NCBI RefSeq assembly: GCF_900624995.1
Contig: NZ_UYXQ01000013.1
Coordinates: 32,545-96,544 of the forward strand
DNA from: Pseudomonas antarctica
Lineage (GTDB): Bacteria; Pseudomonadota; Gammaproteobacteria; Pseudomonadales; Pseudomonadaceae
DNA: 64,000 bases
Direction of reading: 5' to 3'
Positions 1-11,764 of this stretch are shown here, in pieces. Position numbers and translations under genes: made by a program. Numbering within the stretch: the first letter of the stretch is position 1; each line of letters opens with the position of its first letter. The notes under the pieces are model-generated. The model was given only the letters and a program-made list of their open reading frames with translations, was not told where the DNA came from and searched no databases.

Positions 1-416
1 TCCATCGGCAATTGCTGAAAAGCCAGCAACGCATCGATGGCATCGGCAAACAATGGGTCGGCGTTTTGCTCGTCAATCACGTCCAGATAGGTTTTTCTGC
101 CCAGGTCATTGAGCAAAAGAAAGCCGCGCGGCAAATCTTCTGCATAAATTTTTGGCACATTTATTCCTGATTTCGCGAGTAAATCAGCGATATCGACGAA
201 AGGTTTGCAGTTTTCCTGGGGGGGTGGCGCGTCCATAACGACGAAACTTCGCCCACCGCCTTCCCACCGGAAGTACCGCCTGAAACTCGCGTCGCTGCTG
301 GCCGCAGTCAATGTGGCCGGGGGTATGACACCCCAATCCTGAGCGTTGAAAAGGATCGGCAACTGCTCATCCAGCCAGACTTTCAGCTGTTGTAAACGTA
401 GATCTTGCTCGGGCAT
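1..416 (-). CDS. amgK: AmgK-type sugar kinase, aminoglycoside phosphotransferase fold (3' end outside window)
   Basis: The minus strand is open from an ATG at 416 to the window edge, giving the first 138 residues. The protein starts [11 protein letters not shown] and contains the SFRRYFR stretch and the [12 protein letters not shown] stretch typical of the phosphotransferase (APH) family member AmgK. In Pseudomonas AmgK phosphorylates MurNAc and GlcNAc at the anomeric position in cell-wall recycling, normally with murU next door. Only the N-terminal lobe is visible, so the catalytic loop cannot be checked. It is divergent from lptD, with about 130 bp between the two starts that must hold both promoters. 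The gene is partial because of the window edge, not broken. Confidence 0.8.
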   Translation of the reverse strand, partial: MPEQDLRLQQLKVWLDEQLPILFNAQDWGVIPPATLTAASSDASFRRYFRWEGGGRSFVVMDAPPPQENCKPFVDIADLLAKSGINVPKIYAEDLPRGFLLLNDLGRKTYLDVIDEQNADPLFADAIDALLAFQQLPM

Positions 417-546
417 TACAAGGGTCTCCGACGGCGCTAGCCGTCAAGCGGGTCATGCTTTATTATCACGCATCTTTTTCAGACCATCGAGAGGCGTGCG
501 GCCCACACCGCGGGCAGATGGCACGCAGGAAGCCCGGACTAATAAG

Positions 547-3387
547 ATGGCATTGAAATCCCCCGCGTTTCGTAGAAAATTTCCGTTGCTGGTAACCGGC
601 AGTCTGCTGGCCATGCAACCTTTCGCCACCTCATTCGTGGTCGCCGCGGAACAGTATGACTGCTCAGTCTCTGCTTCGGGTGCCTGGGATTGCGCGCCAA
701 AAACCGCCGCAGCCCCGTTGCCACCACGCCCGGTGCATGACGGCGCAGCCGTCAGCTCCGCCGGCAGCACGGCGCAAGCCGATGCCGGTGGCAGCGCCGA
801 TGCCGGGCCGAAGACCGCGCTGGTCACCGAAGCCAAGGGCCGAGGCCTGCGTGCGCGCAGCGCCGACTACAGCCACTTGGACTGGGTACCGCGCGAGAAG
901 CTGACTGCAGCCCAGTTGGCCGAAACCGGTCCTTACTGCGCTGGCGCGTACATCGAGCCGATGCGTCCAGGCATGAACGACAAGACGGACAAGAGCGATG
1001 CGCCGACCTTTATCGGTGCCAAGGTCTCTCGTTACGAGCAGGAACAACAGATCGCAACCCTGGCCGGCGACGTCGTCATGCGCCAGGGCAGCATGCAGTT
1101 GGAGTCGCAAGAAGCCAGCCTGTATCAAGCCGAGAACCGTGGCGAGCTGAACGGCAACGTTCGACTGCGCGACAACGGCGCCCTGATCGTCGGTGACCAT
1201 GCCGAGGTTCAGCTCGATACGGGCGCCGCCCAGATCGACAACGCCGAATACGTGCTGCACAAATCGCGCATTCGCGGTAACGCGCTGTACGCCAAACGTG
1301 CCGAGAACGCGATCATCCGTCTCAAGGACGGTACGTACACCACCTGCGAGCCGGACAGCAACGCCTGGCAGCTCAAAGGCAACAACATCACGTTGAACCC
1401 GGCCACCGGCTTCGGTACGGCGACCAACGCGACGTTGCGGATCAAGAACATTCCGATCCTGTACACCCCGTACATCTATTTCCCGATCGACGATCGTCGT
1501 CAATCCGGCTTCCTGCCGCCGAGCTTCAGCACCGGCAGCGAAACCGGCTTCACGCTGGTAACGCCGTACTACTTCAACCTGGCGCCAAACTACGATGCCA
1601 CGTTGTACCCGCAGTACATGACCAAGCGCGGTTTGTTGATGGAAGGCGAGTTCCGCTACCTCACCAAATCCAGCGAAGGTCAGTTCGGCGGCGCGTACCT
1701 GAACGACGACAGCGACGAGCGGAAAAAACAGACCGACTACGAAAAAACTCGCTACATGCTCAACTGGCAGCATAAGGGCGGGCTCGATTCGCGCCTGTCG
1801 ACCCAGGTCGACTACACGAAGATCAGCGACCCGTTCTACTTCCAGGACTTGAAGGCCTATCAGGAAGGTATCCAGACCCAGGACTTCGTCAACCAGCAGG
1901 GCTCCCTGACCTATCGCGGTGACAGCTATCAGGCGCGCCTGAACGTTCAGGCTTACCAACTGGCGACGATTTCCCAGATCACCCCGTATGACCGACTGCC
2001 GCAGATCACCTTCAATGGCGCTCTGCCGTACCATCCGGGTGGTTTGAACTTTACTTATGAGACTGAGGCTGTTCGGTTTGACCGGGACCTCAGGAGCGGC
2101 ACCATTTTCGACAAGGAAGGTGGCCCGTTCGATGAGAGGGGTGTTGCTGTAGGTAAAAAGCGTCTGGATGATTACGTAACAGGTCTGACCCGTGCAAACG
2201 GTACTCGCCTGAACGTTGCGCCAGCCGTCGAATACCCGATGAACTGGACCTACGGTTTTATCACGCCGAAGCTCAAGTATGTCTACACCAAGTACGATCT
2301 GGACCTTGATACCAAGGGCAAGCAAGATATTGTTGATGCTCAGTTGGCTGCTACTAAGCCGGGTGCATCTCCATACGCCGGCGGCGTATTCAAAAGCTCC
2401 CAAGACCGCGCAATCCCAATCGCCAGCGTAGACAGCGGCCTGTACTTCGACCGCAATACCAACTGGTTCGGCAAAGACTATCGCCAAACCCTGGAGCCGC
2501 GGGCCTTCTACCTCTATGTCCCGAACAAGGACCAGAGCGATATCCCGGTGTTCGACACCAGCGAGTACTCGTTCAGCTACGCCTCTCTGTTCCGCGACAA
2601 CCGCTTCAGCGGCAACGACCGGATCGGCGACGAGAACAAGCTGTCCCTGGGCTTAACCAGCCGCTGGATCGAAGAGAATGGCTTCGAACGTCAGCGCGCG
2701 TCCATAGGCCAAGCGGTGTACTTCAAGGATCGCCAGGTTCAACTGCCGGGCATCCTCGCCTCCGACCGTGCCGATGCACAGTCTGACGTATCGCCAGTTG
2801 CCCTGGAATACGAGTTCCGCTTCAACCGCGACTGGCGCGCCACTGCCGACTACAACTGGGACACCGAGGAACACAGCCCTCGTTCCGGCAGCGCAATGCT
2901 CCACTACCAGCCGGAAGACAACCCGAACAAGATCATCAACGTCGGCTACCGCTATCGTAATGACCAGGTTGTCTACAACCAGTTGACCGGCAAATGGCAG
3001 TTCGGTGGTGACTATGGTCAACCCGACGCAAACTTCGTGAAGGATTACTACAAAATCCAGCAACACGATTTCTCGATGATGTGGCCGATCATTCCTCAGT
3101 GGAACCTGATCACCCGCTGGCAGTATGACTATGCCCGCAACCGTACCCTGGAAGCCTTCGGTGGTTTCGAGTACGACAACTGCTGCTGGAAACTGCGCGT
3201 CATCAACCGTTACTGGGTTTCCAACGACGAATACAGCCAGATCGCCCCGCTCAACGAAAAGGGTGACCACGGGCTCTTCTTCCAGATCGTCCTTAAAGGA
3301 CTCGGCGGCCTGACTGGCGCCAAGGTAGAGAGCTTCCTCGACAAAGGCATTCAAGGTTATCGTGAACGTGAAGATCAAGCTTTCTGA
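547..3387 (+). CDS. lptD: LPS-assembly outer-membrane protein LptD
   Basis: 946 residues from the ATG at 547, chosen because it begins the signal peptide (hydrophobic core at residues 13-33, ending near VVAAE). An upstream in-frame ATG at 346 would add a non-signal extension overlapping the amgK promoter. An N-terminal OstA/LptA-like jellyroll (about residues 160-290) is followed by a long beta-barrel. Cys39, Cys49 and the Cys879-Cys880 pair are the residues expected to form the inter-domain disulfides of mature LptD. The protein inserts LPS into the outer leaflet of the outer membrane together with LptE. It overlaps surA, which encodes the chaperone needed to fold LptD, a biologically sensible coupling. 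Confidence 0.96.
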   Translation: MALKSPAFRRKFPLLVTGSLLAMQPFATSFVVAAEQYDCSVSASGAWDCAPKTAAAPLPPRPVHDGAAVSSAGSTAQADAGGSADAGPKTALVTEAKGRGLRARSADYSHLDWVPREKLTAAQLAETGPYCAGAYIEPMRPGMNDKTDKSDAPTFIGAKVSRYEQEQQIATLAGDVVMRQGSMQLESQEASLYQAENRGELNGNVRLRDNGALIVGDHAEVQLDTGAAQIDNAEYVLHKSRIRGNALYAKRAENAIIRLKDGTYTTCEPDSNAWQLKGNNITLNPATGFGTATNATLRIKNIPILYTPYIYFPIDDRRQSGFLPPSFSTGSETGFTLVTPYYFNLAPNYDATLYPQYMTKRGLLMEGEFRYLTKSSEGQFGGAYLNDDSDERKKQTDYEKTRYMLNWQHKGGLDSRLSTQVDYTKISDPFYFQDLKAYQEGIQTQDFVNQQGSLTYRGDSYQARLNVQAYQLATISQITPYDRLPQITFNGALPYHPGGLNFTYETEAVRFDRDLRSGTIFDKEGGPFDERGVAVGKKRLDDYVTGLTRANGTRLNVAPAVEYPMNWTYGFITPKLKYVYTKYDLDLDTKGKQDIVDAQLAATKPGASPYAGGVFKSSQDRAIPIASVDSGLYFDRNTNWFGKDYRQTLEPRAFYLYVPNKDQSDIPVFDTSEYSFSYASLFRDNRFSGNDRIGDENKLSLGLTSRWIEENGFERQRASIGQAVYFKDRQVQLPGILASDRADAQSDVSPVALEYEFRFNRDWRATADYNWDTEEHSPRSGSAMLHYQPEDNPNKIINVGYRYRNDQVVYNQLTGKWQFGGDYGQPDANFVKDYYKIQQHDFSMMWPIIPQWNLITRWQYDYARNRTLEAFGGFEYDNCCWKLRVINRYWVSNDEYSQIAPLNEKGDHGLFFQIVLKGLGGLTGAKVESFLDKGIQGYREREDQAF

Positions 3388-4702
3388 TTGCTTGCGCCCG
3401 CTAGTGCTGGGCGCGCTGTTCCTGGGGACCGCATCGGCACACGCGGCGGTTCAACAGCTGGACAAGGTAGTGGCCATCGTCGATAACGACGTGATCATGC
3501 AGAGCCAACTGGACCAACGGGTCAAGGAAGTTCAGCAAACCATCGCCAAGCGTGGCGGCGGCGTGCCGCCCACCAGCGTACTGGACCCACAGGTGTTGGA
3601 ACGCCTGATCGTCGAAAACCTGCAACTGCAGATCGGCGATCGTTCCGGCATCCGTATTTCGGACGAAGAGCTTAACCAGGCCGTTGGCACCATCGCTCAA
3701 CGCAACAACATGAGCATTGACCAGTTCCGTGCTGCCCTGGCTCGCGACGGCCTGTCCTATGAGGACGCCCGTGACCAGATCCGCCGCGAAATGATCATCA
3801 GCCGTGTGCGTCAACGCCGTGTGGCCGAACGGGTCCAGGTGTCCGAGCAGGAAGTGAAGAACTTCCTGGCGTCAGACCTTGGCAAGATGCAGCTCTCCGA
3901 AGAGCTGCACCTGGCCAATATCCTGATCCCGACACCGGACAGCGCCAACGCTGAGCAGCTTAATGCCGCCGCCGCAAAAACCCAGGCTATTTATGACCGC
4001 CTGAAAGCCGGTGCTGACTTTGCCCAAACGGCGATTGCCGTTTCCGGCAGCGACAACGCCCTGGACGGCGGCGACATGGGATGGCGTAAAGCTGCTCAAT
4101 TGCCACCTCCGTTTGACCGTGAACTGAGCGCCATGCAACCGGGTGAAATCACTCAGCCAGCACGTACGCCGGGCGGCTTCATCATCCTCAAGTTACTGGC
4201 AAAACGTGGCGGCGAGACCTCGCTGAAAGACGAAGTGCATGTTCGTCATATCTTGGTCAAACCAAGCGAAATCCGTACCGAGGCGCAAACCAAGGAACTG
4301 GCCCAGAAGATCTATGACCGCATTGAAGGCGGTGAAGACTTCGCAACCCTGGCCAAGAGCTTCTCCGAAGACCCGGGCTCAGCTCTCAACGGTGGCGACC
4401 TGAACTGGATCGACCCGAAAGCCTTGGTGCCTGAGTTCCAGCAAGTGATGGCCGATACCCCGCAAGGCGTGCTGTCCAAGCCGTTCAAGACCCAATACGG
4501 CTGGCATGTGCTGGAAGTCCTTGGCCGTCGCGCCACTGACAACACCACCCAGGCCCGCGAGCAGCAAGCACTGACTGTATTGCGTAACCGCAAGTACGAC
4601 GAAGAGCTGCAAACCTGGTTGCGTCAGATCCGTGACGAAGCCTACGTAGAAAACAAGCTGCCCGGCGCCGAGCAAACAGGCACCGACCAGGCAAAACAGT
4701 GA
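3362..4702 (+). CDS. surA: Periplasmic chaperone and peptidyl-prolyl isomerase SurA
   Basis: 446 residues from a GTG at 3362, overlapping the end of lptD by 26 nt; a second GTG at 3368 is an equally possible start, and AAGG at 3353-3356 lies closer to the first. A signal peptide ends near SAHAA. The SurA N-terminal domain is followed by two parvulin (PPIC) domains, at about residues 185-285 and 295-395, each containing the GGDMGW or GGDLNW type motif. SurA escorts outer-membrane proteins through the periplasm, with LptD as a major client. It is followed by pdxA with a GTGA start/stop overlap, so the genes from lptD to rsmA look translationally coupled. Confidence 0.95.
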   Translation: MNVKIKLSDCLRPLVLGALFLGTASAHAAVQQLDKVVAIVDNDVIMQSQLDQRVKEVQQTIAKRGGGVPPTSVLDPQVLERLIVENLQLQIGDRSGIRISDEELNQAVGTIAQRNNMSIDQFRAALARDGLSYEDARDQIRREMIISRVRQRRVAERVQVSEQEVKNFLASDLGKMQLSEELHLANILIPTPDSANAEQLNAAAAKTQAIYDRLKAGADFAQTAIAVSGSDNALDGGDMGWRKAAQLPPPFDRELSAMQPGEITQPARTPGGFIILKLLAKRGGETSLKDEVHVRHILVKPSEIRTEAQTKELAQKIYDRIEGGEDFATLAKSFSEDPGSALNGGDLNWIDPKALVPEFQQVMADTPQGVLSKPFKTQYGWHVLEVLGRRATDNTTQAREQQALTVLRNRKYDEELQTWLRQIRDEAYVENKLPGAEQTGTDQAKQ

Positions 4703-5688
4703 AACCCCAGCGTTTCGCGGTAACACCCGGCGAGCCGGCCGGCATTGGTCCAGACCTGTGCCTGCTGCTCGCCTCTCAACCTCAGCCACACCCCCTGATT
4801 GCTATTACCAGCCGCGACCTGCTCCTTGAGCGGGCCGCGCAGCTGGGTGTGGCTGTCCACCTGCTGGACGTGGTGCCGGGCAACTGGCCCGACCTGCCAG
4901 CACCCGCGGGCAGCCTGTATGTGTGGGATACCGCGCTTGCAGCCAACGTCGTGGCCGGGCAACTGAACAAAGCCAATGCGGCGTTTGTGCTGGAAACCTT
5001 GACCCGTGCAGGCCAGGGCTGCATCGATGGCGACTTCGCCGGCATGATCACCGGCCCAGTGCACAAGGGCGTGATCAACGAATCCGGCATCGCCTTTTCC
5101 GGGCATACCGAATTCCTTGCTGAACTGACCAATACCGTCCAAGTTGTGATGATGCTGGCCACGCGCGGCCTGCGGGTTGCCCTGGTGACCACGCACCTGC
5201 CCTTGCGCGATATCGCCGATGCCATCACCGCCGAGCGCGTGGAGCGCGTCACACGCATCCTGCACGCCGACCTGCAACAGAAATTCGGCATTGCCCAACC
5301 GCGCATCCTCGTCTGTGGGCTTAACCCGCACGCCGGCGAAGGCGGCCATTTAGGCCATGAAGAAATAGACATTATTGAACCGACATTAGAGCGTCTGCGC
5401 CAAGAAGGCATGGACCTGCGTGGCCCACTGCCTGCGGACACTCTGTTTACCCCCAAGTATCTGGAGCACTGCGACGCAGTGCTGGCGATGTACCATGACC
5501 AGGGGCTGCCCGTGCTGAAATACAAAGGCTTCGGCGCCGCAGTCAATGTGACACTGGGCCTGCCGATCATCCGCACCTCCGTCGACCATGGCACCGCCCT
5601 GGACCTGGCGGGCAGCGGCAAGATCGATACCGGCAGCCTGCACGTGGCCCTGGAAACCGCCTATCAGATGGCCGAGACCCGTATATGA
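4699..5688 (+). CDS. pdxA: 4-hydroxythreonine-4-phosphate dehydrogenase PdxA
   Basis: 329 residues, starting at the GTG that overlaps the surA stop (GTGA). PdxA oxidises 4-phosphohydroxy-L-threonine in the DXP-dependent pyridoxal phosphate pathway. The family signature is clear: [12 protein letters not shown] at the N terminus, [11 protein letters not shown], the metal-binding [10 protein letters not shown] segment, and [15 protein letters not shown] near the C terminus. Length matches the family. It sits between surA and rsmA, a gene order widespread in gammaproteobacteria. Confidence 0.96.
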   Translation: MKPQRFAVTPGEPAGIGPDLCLLLASQPQPHPLIAITSRDLLLERAAQLGVAVHLLDVVPGNWPDLPAPAGSLYVWDTALAANVVAGQLNKANAAFVLETLTRAGQGCIDGDFAGMITGPVHKGVINESGIAFSGHTEFLAELTNTVQVVMMLATRGLRVALVTTHLPLRDIADAITAERVERVTRILHADLQQKFGIAQPRILVCGLNPHAGEGGHLGHEEIDIIEPTLERLRQEGMDLRGPLPADTLFTPKYLEHCDAVLAMYHDQGLPVLKYKGFGAAVNVTLGLPIIRTSVDHGTALDLAGSGKIDTGSLHVALETAYQMAETRI

Positions 5689-6497
5689 CCGAGCATTACC
5701 AACACCGGGCGCGCAAGCGCTTCGGGCAAAACTTCCTGCACGACGCTGGCGTAATCGACCGCATCCTGCGCTCCATCCATGCCAAGCCGGAAGACCGCTT
5801 GCTGGAAATCGGCCCGGGCCAGGGCGCACTGACCCAAGGCCTGCTGGCCAGTGGCGGTCAACTGGACGTGGTTGAACTGGACAAGGACCTGATCCCGATC
5901 CTCAATCAGCAGTTCGCCGGTAAATCCAACTTCAATCTGCACCAGGGCGATGCACTGAAGTTCGACTTCAACAGCCTCAATGCCGCGCCCAACAGCCTGC
6001 GAGTTGTGGGCAACCTGCCGTACAACATCTCCACGCCGCTGATTTTCCACCTGCTGAACAACGCAGGGATCATCCGCGACATGCACTTCATGCTGCAAAA
6101 AGAAGTGGTTGAGCGCTTGGCCGCAGGGCCTGGTGGTGGTGATTGGGGCCGCCTTTCGATCATGGTCCAGTACCATTGCCGCGTGGAACACCTGTTCAAC
6201 GTCGGCCCGGGTGCGTTCAACCCGCCACCGAAGGTCGACTCGGCCATCGTGCGCCTGGTGCCCCACGCTGTGTTGCCGCACCCGGCCAAGGATCACAAGT
6301 TGCTCGAGCGCGTGGTGCGCGAAGCGTTCAATCAGCGTCGCAAGACCCTGCGCAACACGCTCAAGGCGCTGTTGAGCAACGCTGAAATCGAAGCCGCCGG
6401 CGTCGATGGCAGCCTGCGCCCCGAGCAACTGGACCTGGCCGCATTTGTACGCCTGGCTGACCAGCTTGCCATTCAGCCTGCGCCAGCCGAGGACTGA
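5685..6497 (+). CDS. rsmA: 16S rRNA dimethyladenosine transferase RsmA (KsgA)
   Basis: 270 residues, starting with an ATGA overlap on pdxA. It methylates the two adjacent adenosines near the 3' end of 16S rRNA. The SAM-binding motif [10 protein letters not shown] and the catalytic motif VGNLPYNIS are intact, and the family opener [11 protein letters not shown] is present. The symbol is the rRNA methyltransferase rsmA/ksgA, not the Pseudomonas RNA-binding regulator RsmA. It is the last gene of the tightly overlapping lptD group; about 106 nt separate it from apaG. Confidence 0.96.
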   Translation: MTEHYQHRARKRFGQNFLHDAGVIDRILRSIHAKPEDRLLEIGPGQGALTQGLLASGGQLDVVELDKDLIPILNQQFAGKSNFNLHQGDALKFDFNSLNAAPNSLRVVGNLPYNISTPLIFHLLNNAGIIRDMHFMLQKEVVERLAAGPGGGDWGRLSIMVQYHCRVEHLFNVGPGAFNPPPKVDSAIVRLVPHAVLPHPAKDHKLLERVVREAFNQRRKTLRNTLKALLSNAEIEAAGVDGSLRPEQLDLAAFVRLADQLAIQPAPAED

Positions 6498-6603
6498 AGC
6501 CTGCGATGCACGGGCCAGACAGCATATCTGGCCTAGTGCCCTGCTGATGGCCTAGACTGACCCGCATCTGCTGTCCTCCGCTTTTGCTTTTAAGGCCTCT
6601 TGC

Positions 6604-6984
6604 ATGTCCGATCCTCGCTACCAGATCGACGTCAGCGTCGTCACCCGCTTCCTCGCGGACCAATCGCAACCCGAACACAACCGCTTCGCCTTTGCCTACA
6701 CCATCACGGTGAAGAACAACGGGCAGGTGCCGGCCAAGCTGCTGTCGCGCCACTGGGTGATCACCGACGGTGACGGCCAGGTCGAAGAGGTGCGCGGTGC
6801 CGGTGTGGTTGGCCAGCAACCGTTGATCGACATTGGCGCCAGCCATACCTACAGCAGCGGCACGGTCATGACCTCCAAGGTTGGCACCATGCAGGGCTCG
6901 TATCAGATGAAGGCCACCGACGGTAAGTTGTTCGACGCCATCATCGCGCCGTTCCGCCTCGCGGTGCCTGGAGCCCTGCACTGA
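6604..6984 (+). CDS. apaG: ApaG/Co2+-Mg2+ efflux family protein
   Basis: 126 residues, a single-domain ApaG beta-sandwich protein. Family hallmarks are the [22 protein letters not shown] stretch and a C-terminal [14 protein letters not shown] segment. The biochemical role of ApaG is unsettled; it is conserved next to apaH and its last base overlaps the apaH start. The fold resembles a fibronectin type III domain and binds phosphate-containing ligands in some structures. Start ATG at 6604 follows a pyrimidine-rich leader without a strong ribosome-binding site. Confidence 0.93.
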   Translation: MSDPRYQIDVSVVTRFLADQSQPEHNRFAFAYTITVKNNGQVPAKLLSRHWVITDGDGQVEEVRGAGVVGQQPLIDIGASHTYSSGTVMTSKVGTMQGSYQMKATDGKLFDAIIAPFRLAVPGALH

Positions 6985-7832
6985 TGGCGACTTACGCAGT
7001 CGGCGATCTGCAAGGCTGCCTGCAGCCCCTTAAGTGCTTGCTGAAACGAGTGGCCTTTGACCCGGCAAGCGACCGCCTGTGGCTGGTGGGTGACTTGGTC
7101 AATCGCGGCCCCGAGTCCCTGGACACCTTGCGCTACTTATATAGCCTGCGTGATTCGCTGGTGTGTGTACTGGGCAACCACGACCTGCACCTGCTGGCCG
7201 CCGGCAATAACATCGAGCGCCTGAAAAAGGGCGACACCCTGCGTGAGATCCTTGAAGCGCCGGATCGCGCCGAGCTGCTGGAGTGGCTGCGCCGGCAGAA
7301 GCTGATGCATTACGACGAAGGCCGCAACATGGCGCTGGTCCATGCGGGCATCCCGCCGCAGTGGACGCTGAAAAAAGCCCTCAAGTGCGCCGCCGAAGTC
7401 GAGAGCGCCCTGGCCGATGACAGCCTATACACCGCCTACCTTGACGGCATGTACGGCAACGAGCCCGTCAAGTGGGACAACGACCTTACCGGCGTGCCCC
7501 GCCTACGCGTGATCACCAACTACTTCACCCGCATGCGCTTCTGCACCGTCGAAGGCAAGCTCGACCTCAAGAGCAAAGAAGGCGCCGACACCGCGCAGCC
7601 CGGCTACAAGCCGTGGTTCGCTCACAAGGAACGCAAGACCCGTGACACGAAGATCATCTTCGGCCATTGGGCAGCCCTTGAAGGCAAATGCGACGAGCCC
7701 GGCGTGTTCGCCCTCGATACCGGCTGCGTGTGGGGCGCTAGCATGACCCTGATGAATATCGACACCGGCGAGCGCCTGAGCTGCCAGTGCCAGCCCCCTC
7801 TTTCCGTGACACTGCCGGCCGCCAAGCCATAG
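6984..7832 (+). CDS. apaH: Bis(5'-nucleosyl)-tetraphosphatase, symmetrical (ApaH)
   Basis: 282 residues; hydrolyses Ap4A symmetrically to two ADP and also removes Np4 caps from RNA in other bacteria. The metallophosphoesterase motifs are all visible: [27 protein letters not shown] and FGHWAALEG. The start overlaps the apaG stop by one base, consistent with co-translation. Length is normal for the family. Confidence 0.95.
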   Translation: MATYAVGDLQGCLQPLKCLLKRVAFDPASDRLWLVGDLVNRGPESLDTLRYLYSLRDSLVCVLGNHDLHLLAAGNNIERLKKGDTLREILEAPDRAELLEWLRRQKLMHYDEGRNMALVHAGIPPQWTLKKALKCAAEVESALADDSLYTAYLDGMYGNEPVKWDNDLTGVPRLRVITNYFTRMRFCTVEGKLDLKSKEGADTAQPGYKPWFAHKERKTRDTKIIFGHWAALEGKCDEPGVFALDTGCVWGASMTLMNIDTGERLSCQCQPPLSVTLPAAKP

Positions 7833-7841
7833 GAGCCCGCC

Positions 7842-8171
7842 ATGAGCGAATTCAAACGTATCCCTCCCGAACAAGCACAAGCCCTGCGTGAGAAAGGTGC
7901 AGTAGTGGTCGACATCCGCGACCAGCCAACTTACGCGGCGGCCCACATCACCGGCGCCCAGCACTTGGATAACGTCAACATCGCCGACTTCATCCGCGCC
8001 GCCGACCTCGACGCGCCGGTGATCGTCGCCTGTTACCACGGCAACTCCAGCCAGAGCGCGGCGGCCTACCTGATCAGCCAGGGCTTCTCTGACGTGTATA
8101 GCCTGGACGGCGGCTTTGAGCTGTGGCGTGCGACCTATCCTGCAGAAATTGCCTCCAGCGATTCGCAATAA
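7842..8171 (+). CDS. glpE: Thiosulfate sulfurtransferase GlpE (single-domain rhodanese)
   Basis: 109 residues, one rhodanese domain. The catalytic Cys64 sits in the loop [12 protein letters not shown], which has the GlpE-type active-site layout. The enzyme transfers sulfane sulfur from thiosulfate to cyanide or thioredoxin. A good ribosome-binding site (AGGAG) precedes the ATG at 7842, ten bases after apaH, so it closes the apaGH operon. Confidence 0.92.
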   Translation: MSEFKRIPPEQAQALREKGAVVVDIRDQPTYAAAHITGAQHLDNVNIADFIRAADLDAPVIVACYHGNSSQSAAAYLISQGFSDVYSLDGGFELWRATYPAEIASSDSQ

Positions 8172-8456
8172 TTTTTTTCACACCCCGCTACCCCGCGTGA
8201 CGCTTGGGCTCGCGTCGTTTCTGACGAACGGCGCAGCCAAACTAATTACGTATCCCGCCTTGACCTCCCCGATTCCGAACTATCCTTAAGCGCAGGCCAT
8301 CCGAATCAGGGGAGAGCCGGTACACCGGCGTGCGGGTCATCGGTAGCGTTTGAGGGTGTTTGGGGGGAAAACGGCCATTGGTTGATCACCAATGACTGCC
8401 AGCATCGACTGATTGACCCGGCGTCGGCTCCACGTATCGAGCGAGGTGACGACGTC
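8172..8456. other. Intergenic region upstream of the prkA cluster
   Basis: 285 bp without a credible gene. A T-run directly follows the glpE stop. A weak sigma70-like pair (TTGACC at 8260-8265 and TATCCT at 8281-8286, spacer only 15 nt) could serve the prkA operon. The long leader after it contains no obvious small ORF. In-frame upstream starts for prkA exist, but the ATG at 8457 fits the family N terminus best. Confidence 0.4.
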
Positions 8457-10379
8457 ATGAGTATCTTTAGCCACTTCCAACAACGCTTCGCGTCCACACA
8501 GCAAGAAGAACTCACGCTGCAAGAGTATCTCGAGCTGTGCAAACAAGACCGCAGCACCTACGCGTCTGCCGCCGAACGTCTGCTATTGGCGATTGGTGAG
8601 CCGGAGCTGGTGGAAACCGCCAACAATTCGCGCCTGTCGCGAATATTTTCCAACAAGGTGATCCGCCGCTACCCGGCCTTTGAAGACTTCCACGGCATGG
8701 AAGAATGCATTGACCAGATCGTCTCCTACTTCCGCCATGCCGCCCAAGGCCTGGAAGAGAAGAAGCAAATCCTCTACCTGCTCGGCCCCGTTGGCGGGGG
8801 CAAGTCGTCCCTGGCCGAAAAACTCAAACAACTGATCGAGAAGGTGCCCTTCTACGCGATCAAGGGTTCACCGGTCTTCGAGTCGCCATTGGGCCTGTTC
8901 AACGCCACGGAAGATGGCGAGATCCTCGAAGAAGACTTCGGCATCCCACGGCGCTACCTCAATACCATCATGTCGCCGTGGGCCACCAAGCGCCTGGCCG
9001 AGTTTGGCGGGGATATCAGCCAGTTCCGCGTGGTGAAACTCTACCCGTCGATTCTCAACCAGATCGGCGTGGCAAAAACCGAACCGGGTGACGAGAACAA
9101 CCAGGACATCTCGGCATTGGTGGGCAAGGTCGATATTCGCAAACTCGAAGAATTCCCACAGAACGACGCCGACGCCTACAGCTACTCGGGCGCGCTTTGC
9201 CGGGCCAACCAGGGCCTGATGGAATTCGTGGAGATGTTCAAGGCGCCGATCAAGGTGCTGCACCCACTGCTCACGGCTACCCAGGAAGGTAACTACAACA
9301 GTACCGAAGGCCTGGGCGCGATTCCGTTCACCGGGATTCTGCTGGCCCACTCCAACGAATCGGAATGGCACACCTTCCGCAACAACAAGAACAACGAAGC
9401 CTTCATCGACCGGATCTACATCGTCAAGGTGCCGTACTGCCTGCGGGTCAGCGATGAGATCAAGATCTACGACAAGCTGCTGTTCAACAGCTCGCTGGCC
9501 AAAGCTCATTGCGCGCCTGACACCCTGAAGATGCTCGCGCAGTTCACCGTGCTGTCACGCCTCAAGGAGCCGGAAAACTCAAATATCTATTCGAAGATGC
9601 GCGTGTACGACGGCGAAAACCTCAAGGACACCGATCCCAAGGCCAAGTCGATTCAGGAATACCGCGACACGGCGGGCGTGGATGAAGGCATGAACGGCCT
9701 GTCGACACGCTTTGCATTCAAGATCCTTTCCAAGGTCTTTAACTTCGACCCGCACGAAATCGCCGCCAACCCGGTGCACCTGCTCTATGTGCTGGAGCAG
9801 CAAATCGAACAGGAGCAGTTCCAGGCCGAGACACGCGAGCGCTACCTGCGCTTCCTCAAGGAATACCTGGCGCCGCGCTACATCGAGTTCATCGGCAAGG
9901 AAATCCAGACGGCGTACCTGGAGTCCTACAGCGAGTACGGCCAGAACATCTTCGACCGCTACGTGCTGTATGCCGACTTCTGGATTCAGGACCAGGAATA
10001 CCGCGACCCGGAAACCGGCGAGATCCTCAATCGCGTAGCCCTCAACGAGGAGCTTGAGAAGATTGAGAAGCCGGCCGGCATCAGCAATCCGAAGGATTTT
10101 CGCAACGAAATCGTCAACTTCGTCTTGCGCGCCCGGGCCAACAACAACGGCAAGAACCCTACCTGGCTCAGCTACGAGAAGCTGCGGGTGGTCATCGAGA
10201 AGAAAATGTTCTCCAACACCGAGGATCTGCTGCCGGTCATCAGCTTCAACGCCAAGGCCAGCAAAGAGGACCAGCAAAAACACAACGACTTCGTCACTCG
10301 AATGGTCGAGCGAGGCTACACCGACAAACAGGTACGGCTGCTCTCGGAGTGGTACCTACGGGTTCGTAAATCACAGTAA
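8457..10379 (+). CDS. prkA: PrkA/YeaG family serine protein kinase-AAA protein
   Basis: 640 residues from the ATG at 8457 (MSIFSHFQQRF, with GAGG upstream). An AAA-type N-terminal ATPase module carries an intact Walker A, GPVGGGKS at residues 110-117, and the C-terminal part belongs to the PrkA kinase family. The homologue YeaG helps survival under nutrient stress and in stationary phase in enteric bacteria. It is the first gene of the conserved three-gene cluster prkA-yeaH-spoVR. About 110 nt with no ORF separates it from yeaH. Confidence 0.93.
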   Translation: MSIFSHFQQRFASTQQEELTLQEYLELCKQDRSTYASAAERLLLAIGEPELVETANNSRLSRIFSNKVIRRYPAFEDFHGMEECIDQIVSYFRHAAQGLEEKKQILYLLGPVGGGKSSLAEKLKQLIEKVPFYAIKGSPVFESPLGLFNATEDGEILEEDFGIPRRYLNTIMSPWATKRLAEFGGDISQFRVVKLYPSILNQIGVAKTEPGDENNQDISALVGKVDIRKLEEFPQNDADAYSYSGALCRANQGLMEFVEMFKAPIKVLHPLLTATQEGNYNSTEGLGAIPFTGILLAHSNESEWHTFRNNKNNEAFIDRIYIVKVPYCLRVSDEIKIYDKLLFNSSLAKAHCAPDTLKMLAQFTVLSRLKEPENSNIYSKMRVYDGENLKDTDPKAKSIQEYRDTAGVDEGMNGLSTRFAFKILSKVFNFDPHEIAANPVHLLYVLEQQIEQEQFQAETRERYLRFLKEYLAPRYIEFIGKEIQTAYLESYSEYGQNIFDRYVLYADFWIQDQEYRDPETGEILNRVALNEELEKIEKPAGISNPKDFRNEIVNFVLRARANNNGKNPTWLSYEKLRVVIEKKMFSNTEDLLPVISFNAKASKEDQQKHNDFVTRMVERGYTDKQVRLLSEWYLRVRKSQ

Positions 10380-10492
10380 GGCAGCGACAGGCGCGTGCTG
10401 CCAGGCTCTTAGCCTGGCAGCTGACCGCTTGTCTCTAAGCTTCCAGCTCGCGGCTTGAAGCTTGTAACGTGAAGCTGCCCGGAGGGCTCCCC

Positions 10493-11764
10493 ATGAGCTA
10501 TGTGATCGACCGACGCCTCAATGGCAAGAACAAGAGCACGGTAAACCGTCAGCGTTTCCTGCGGCGTTACCGTGACCACATCAAAAAGGCCGTTGAAGAG
10601 GCCGTCAGCCGCCGCTCCATTACTGACATGGAGCATGGCGAGCAAATCAGCATTCCCGGACGCGACATCGACGAACCGGTGCTGCACCACGGACGCGGCG
10701 GCAAGCAGACCGTCGTGCACCCGGGCAACAAGGAATTCACCACCGGCGAACATATCCAGCGCCCACAAGGCGGTGGCGGCGGTAAAGGCCCTGGCAAGGC
10801 GGGCAATTCCGGCGAAGGCATGGATGAGTTCGTGTTCCAGATCACCCAGGAGGAATTCCTCGAGTTCATGTTCGAGGACTTGGAACTGCCCAACCTGGTC
10901 AAGCGCAACCTGACCGGCACCGACACCTTCAAGACCGTGCGCGCCGGGATCAGCAACGAGGGCAACCCGTCGCGGATCAACATCATCCGTACGCTGCGCT
11001 CGGCCCATGCCCGACGTATCGCCCTGTCGGGCAGCAGCCGCGCCAAACTTAAGCAGGCCAAGGAAGAGCTGGCGCGTTTAAAGCGCGAAGAGCCAGACAA
11101 CTTCGGCGATATCCAGGAAACCGAAGCGGAAATCGAGAAACTCAGCGCGCGGATTCACCGCGTGCCATTCCTCGACACCTTCGACTTGAAATACAACCTG
11201 CTGGTCAAACAACCTAACCCAAGCTCCAAGGCCGTGATGTTCTGCCTGATGGATGTGTCCGGCTCGATGACCCAGGCGACCAAAGACATCGCCAAGCGCT
11301 TCTTCATCCTGTTGTACCTGTTCCTGAAGCGGAACTACGACAAGATCGACGTGGTTTTCATCCGCCATCACACCAGCGCACGAGAAGTCGACGAAGAGGA
11401 GTTTTTTTACTCTCGGGAAACCGGCGGCACCATTGTGTCCAGCGCCTTGAAACTGATGCAGGAGATCATGGCCGAGCGCTACCCGGCCAACGAGTGGAAT
11501 ATCTACGCCGCCCAGGCTTCCGACGGCGACAACTGGAACGACGATTCGCCGATTTGCCGCGACATCCTGATCAACCAGATCATGCCGTTCGTGCAGTACT
11601 ACACGTACGTCGAGATTACCCCCCGTGAGCACCAGGCCCTGTGGTTTGAATACGAACGCATCGGTGAAGCCTTTGCCGATACATTCGCCCAGCAGCAACT
11701 GGTCTCGGCCGGCGATATCTACCCGGTCTTCCGTGAACTCTTCCAGCGCAGGTTAGTGACATGA
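10493..11764 (+). CDS. yeaH: YeaH/YhbH family protein (DUF444, von Willebrand A-like)
   Basis: 423 residues from the ATG at 10493, which has GGAGGG six bases upstream; the longer frame from 10469 lacks this support. The N terminus [22 protein letters not shown] is typical for the family and a gly-rich linker lies at about residues 95-110. A VWA-like MIDAS motif DVSGSMT is intact. YhbH/YeaH proteins are always found with PrkA and SpoVR; their molecular activity is not established. The stop overlaps the spoVR start (ATGA). Confidence 0.92.
   Translation: MSYVIDRRLNGKNKSTVNRQRFLRRYRDHIKKAVEEAVSRRSITDMEHGEQISIPGRDIDEPVLHHGRGGKQTVVHPGNKEFTTGEHIQRPQGGGGGKGPGKAGNSGEGMDEFVFQITQEEFLEFMFEDLELPNLVKRNLTGTDTFKTVRAGISNEGNPSRINIIRTLRSAHARRIALSGSSRAKLKQAKEELARLKREEPDNFGDIQETEAEIEKLSARIHRVPFLDTFDLKYNLLVKQPNPSSKAVMFCLMDVSGSMTQATKDIAKRFFILLYLFLKRNYDKIDVVFIRHHTSAREVDEEEFFYSRETGGTIVSSALKLMQEIMAERYPANEWNIYAAQASDGDNWNDDSPICRDILINQIMPFVQYYTYVEITPREHQALWFEYERIGEAFADTFAQQQLVSAGDIYPVFRELFQRRLVT

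Noticed and set aside
664..2487. 607-codon frame on the minus strand opposite lptD
   Set aside because: Antisense shadow of a well-supported gene in high-GC DNA; no family features and no ribosome-binding site.
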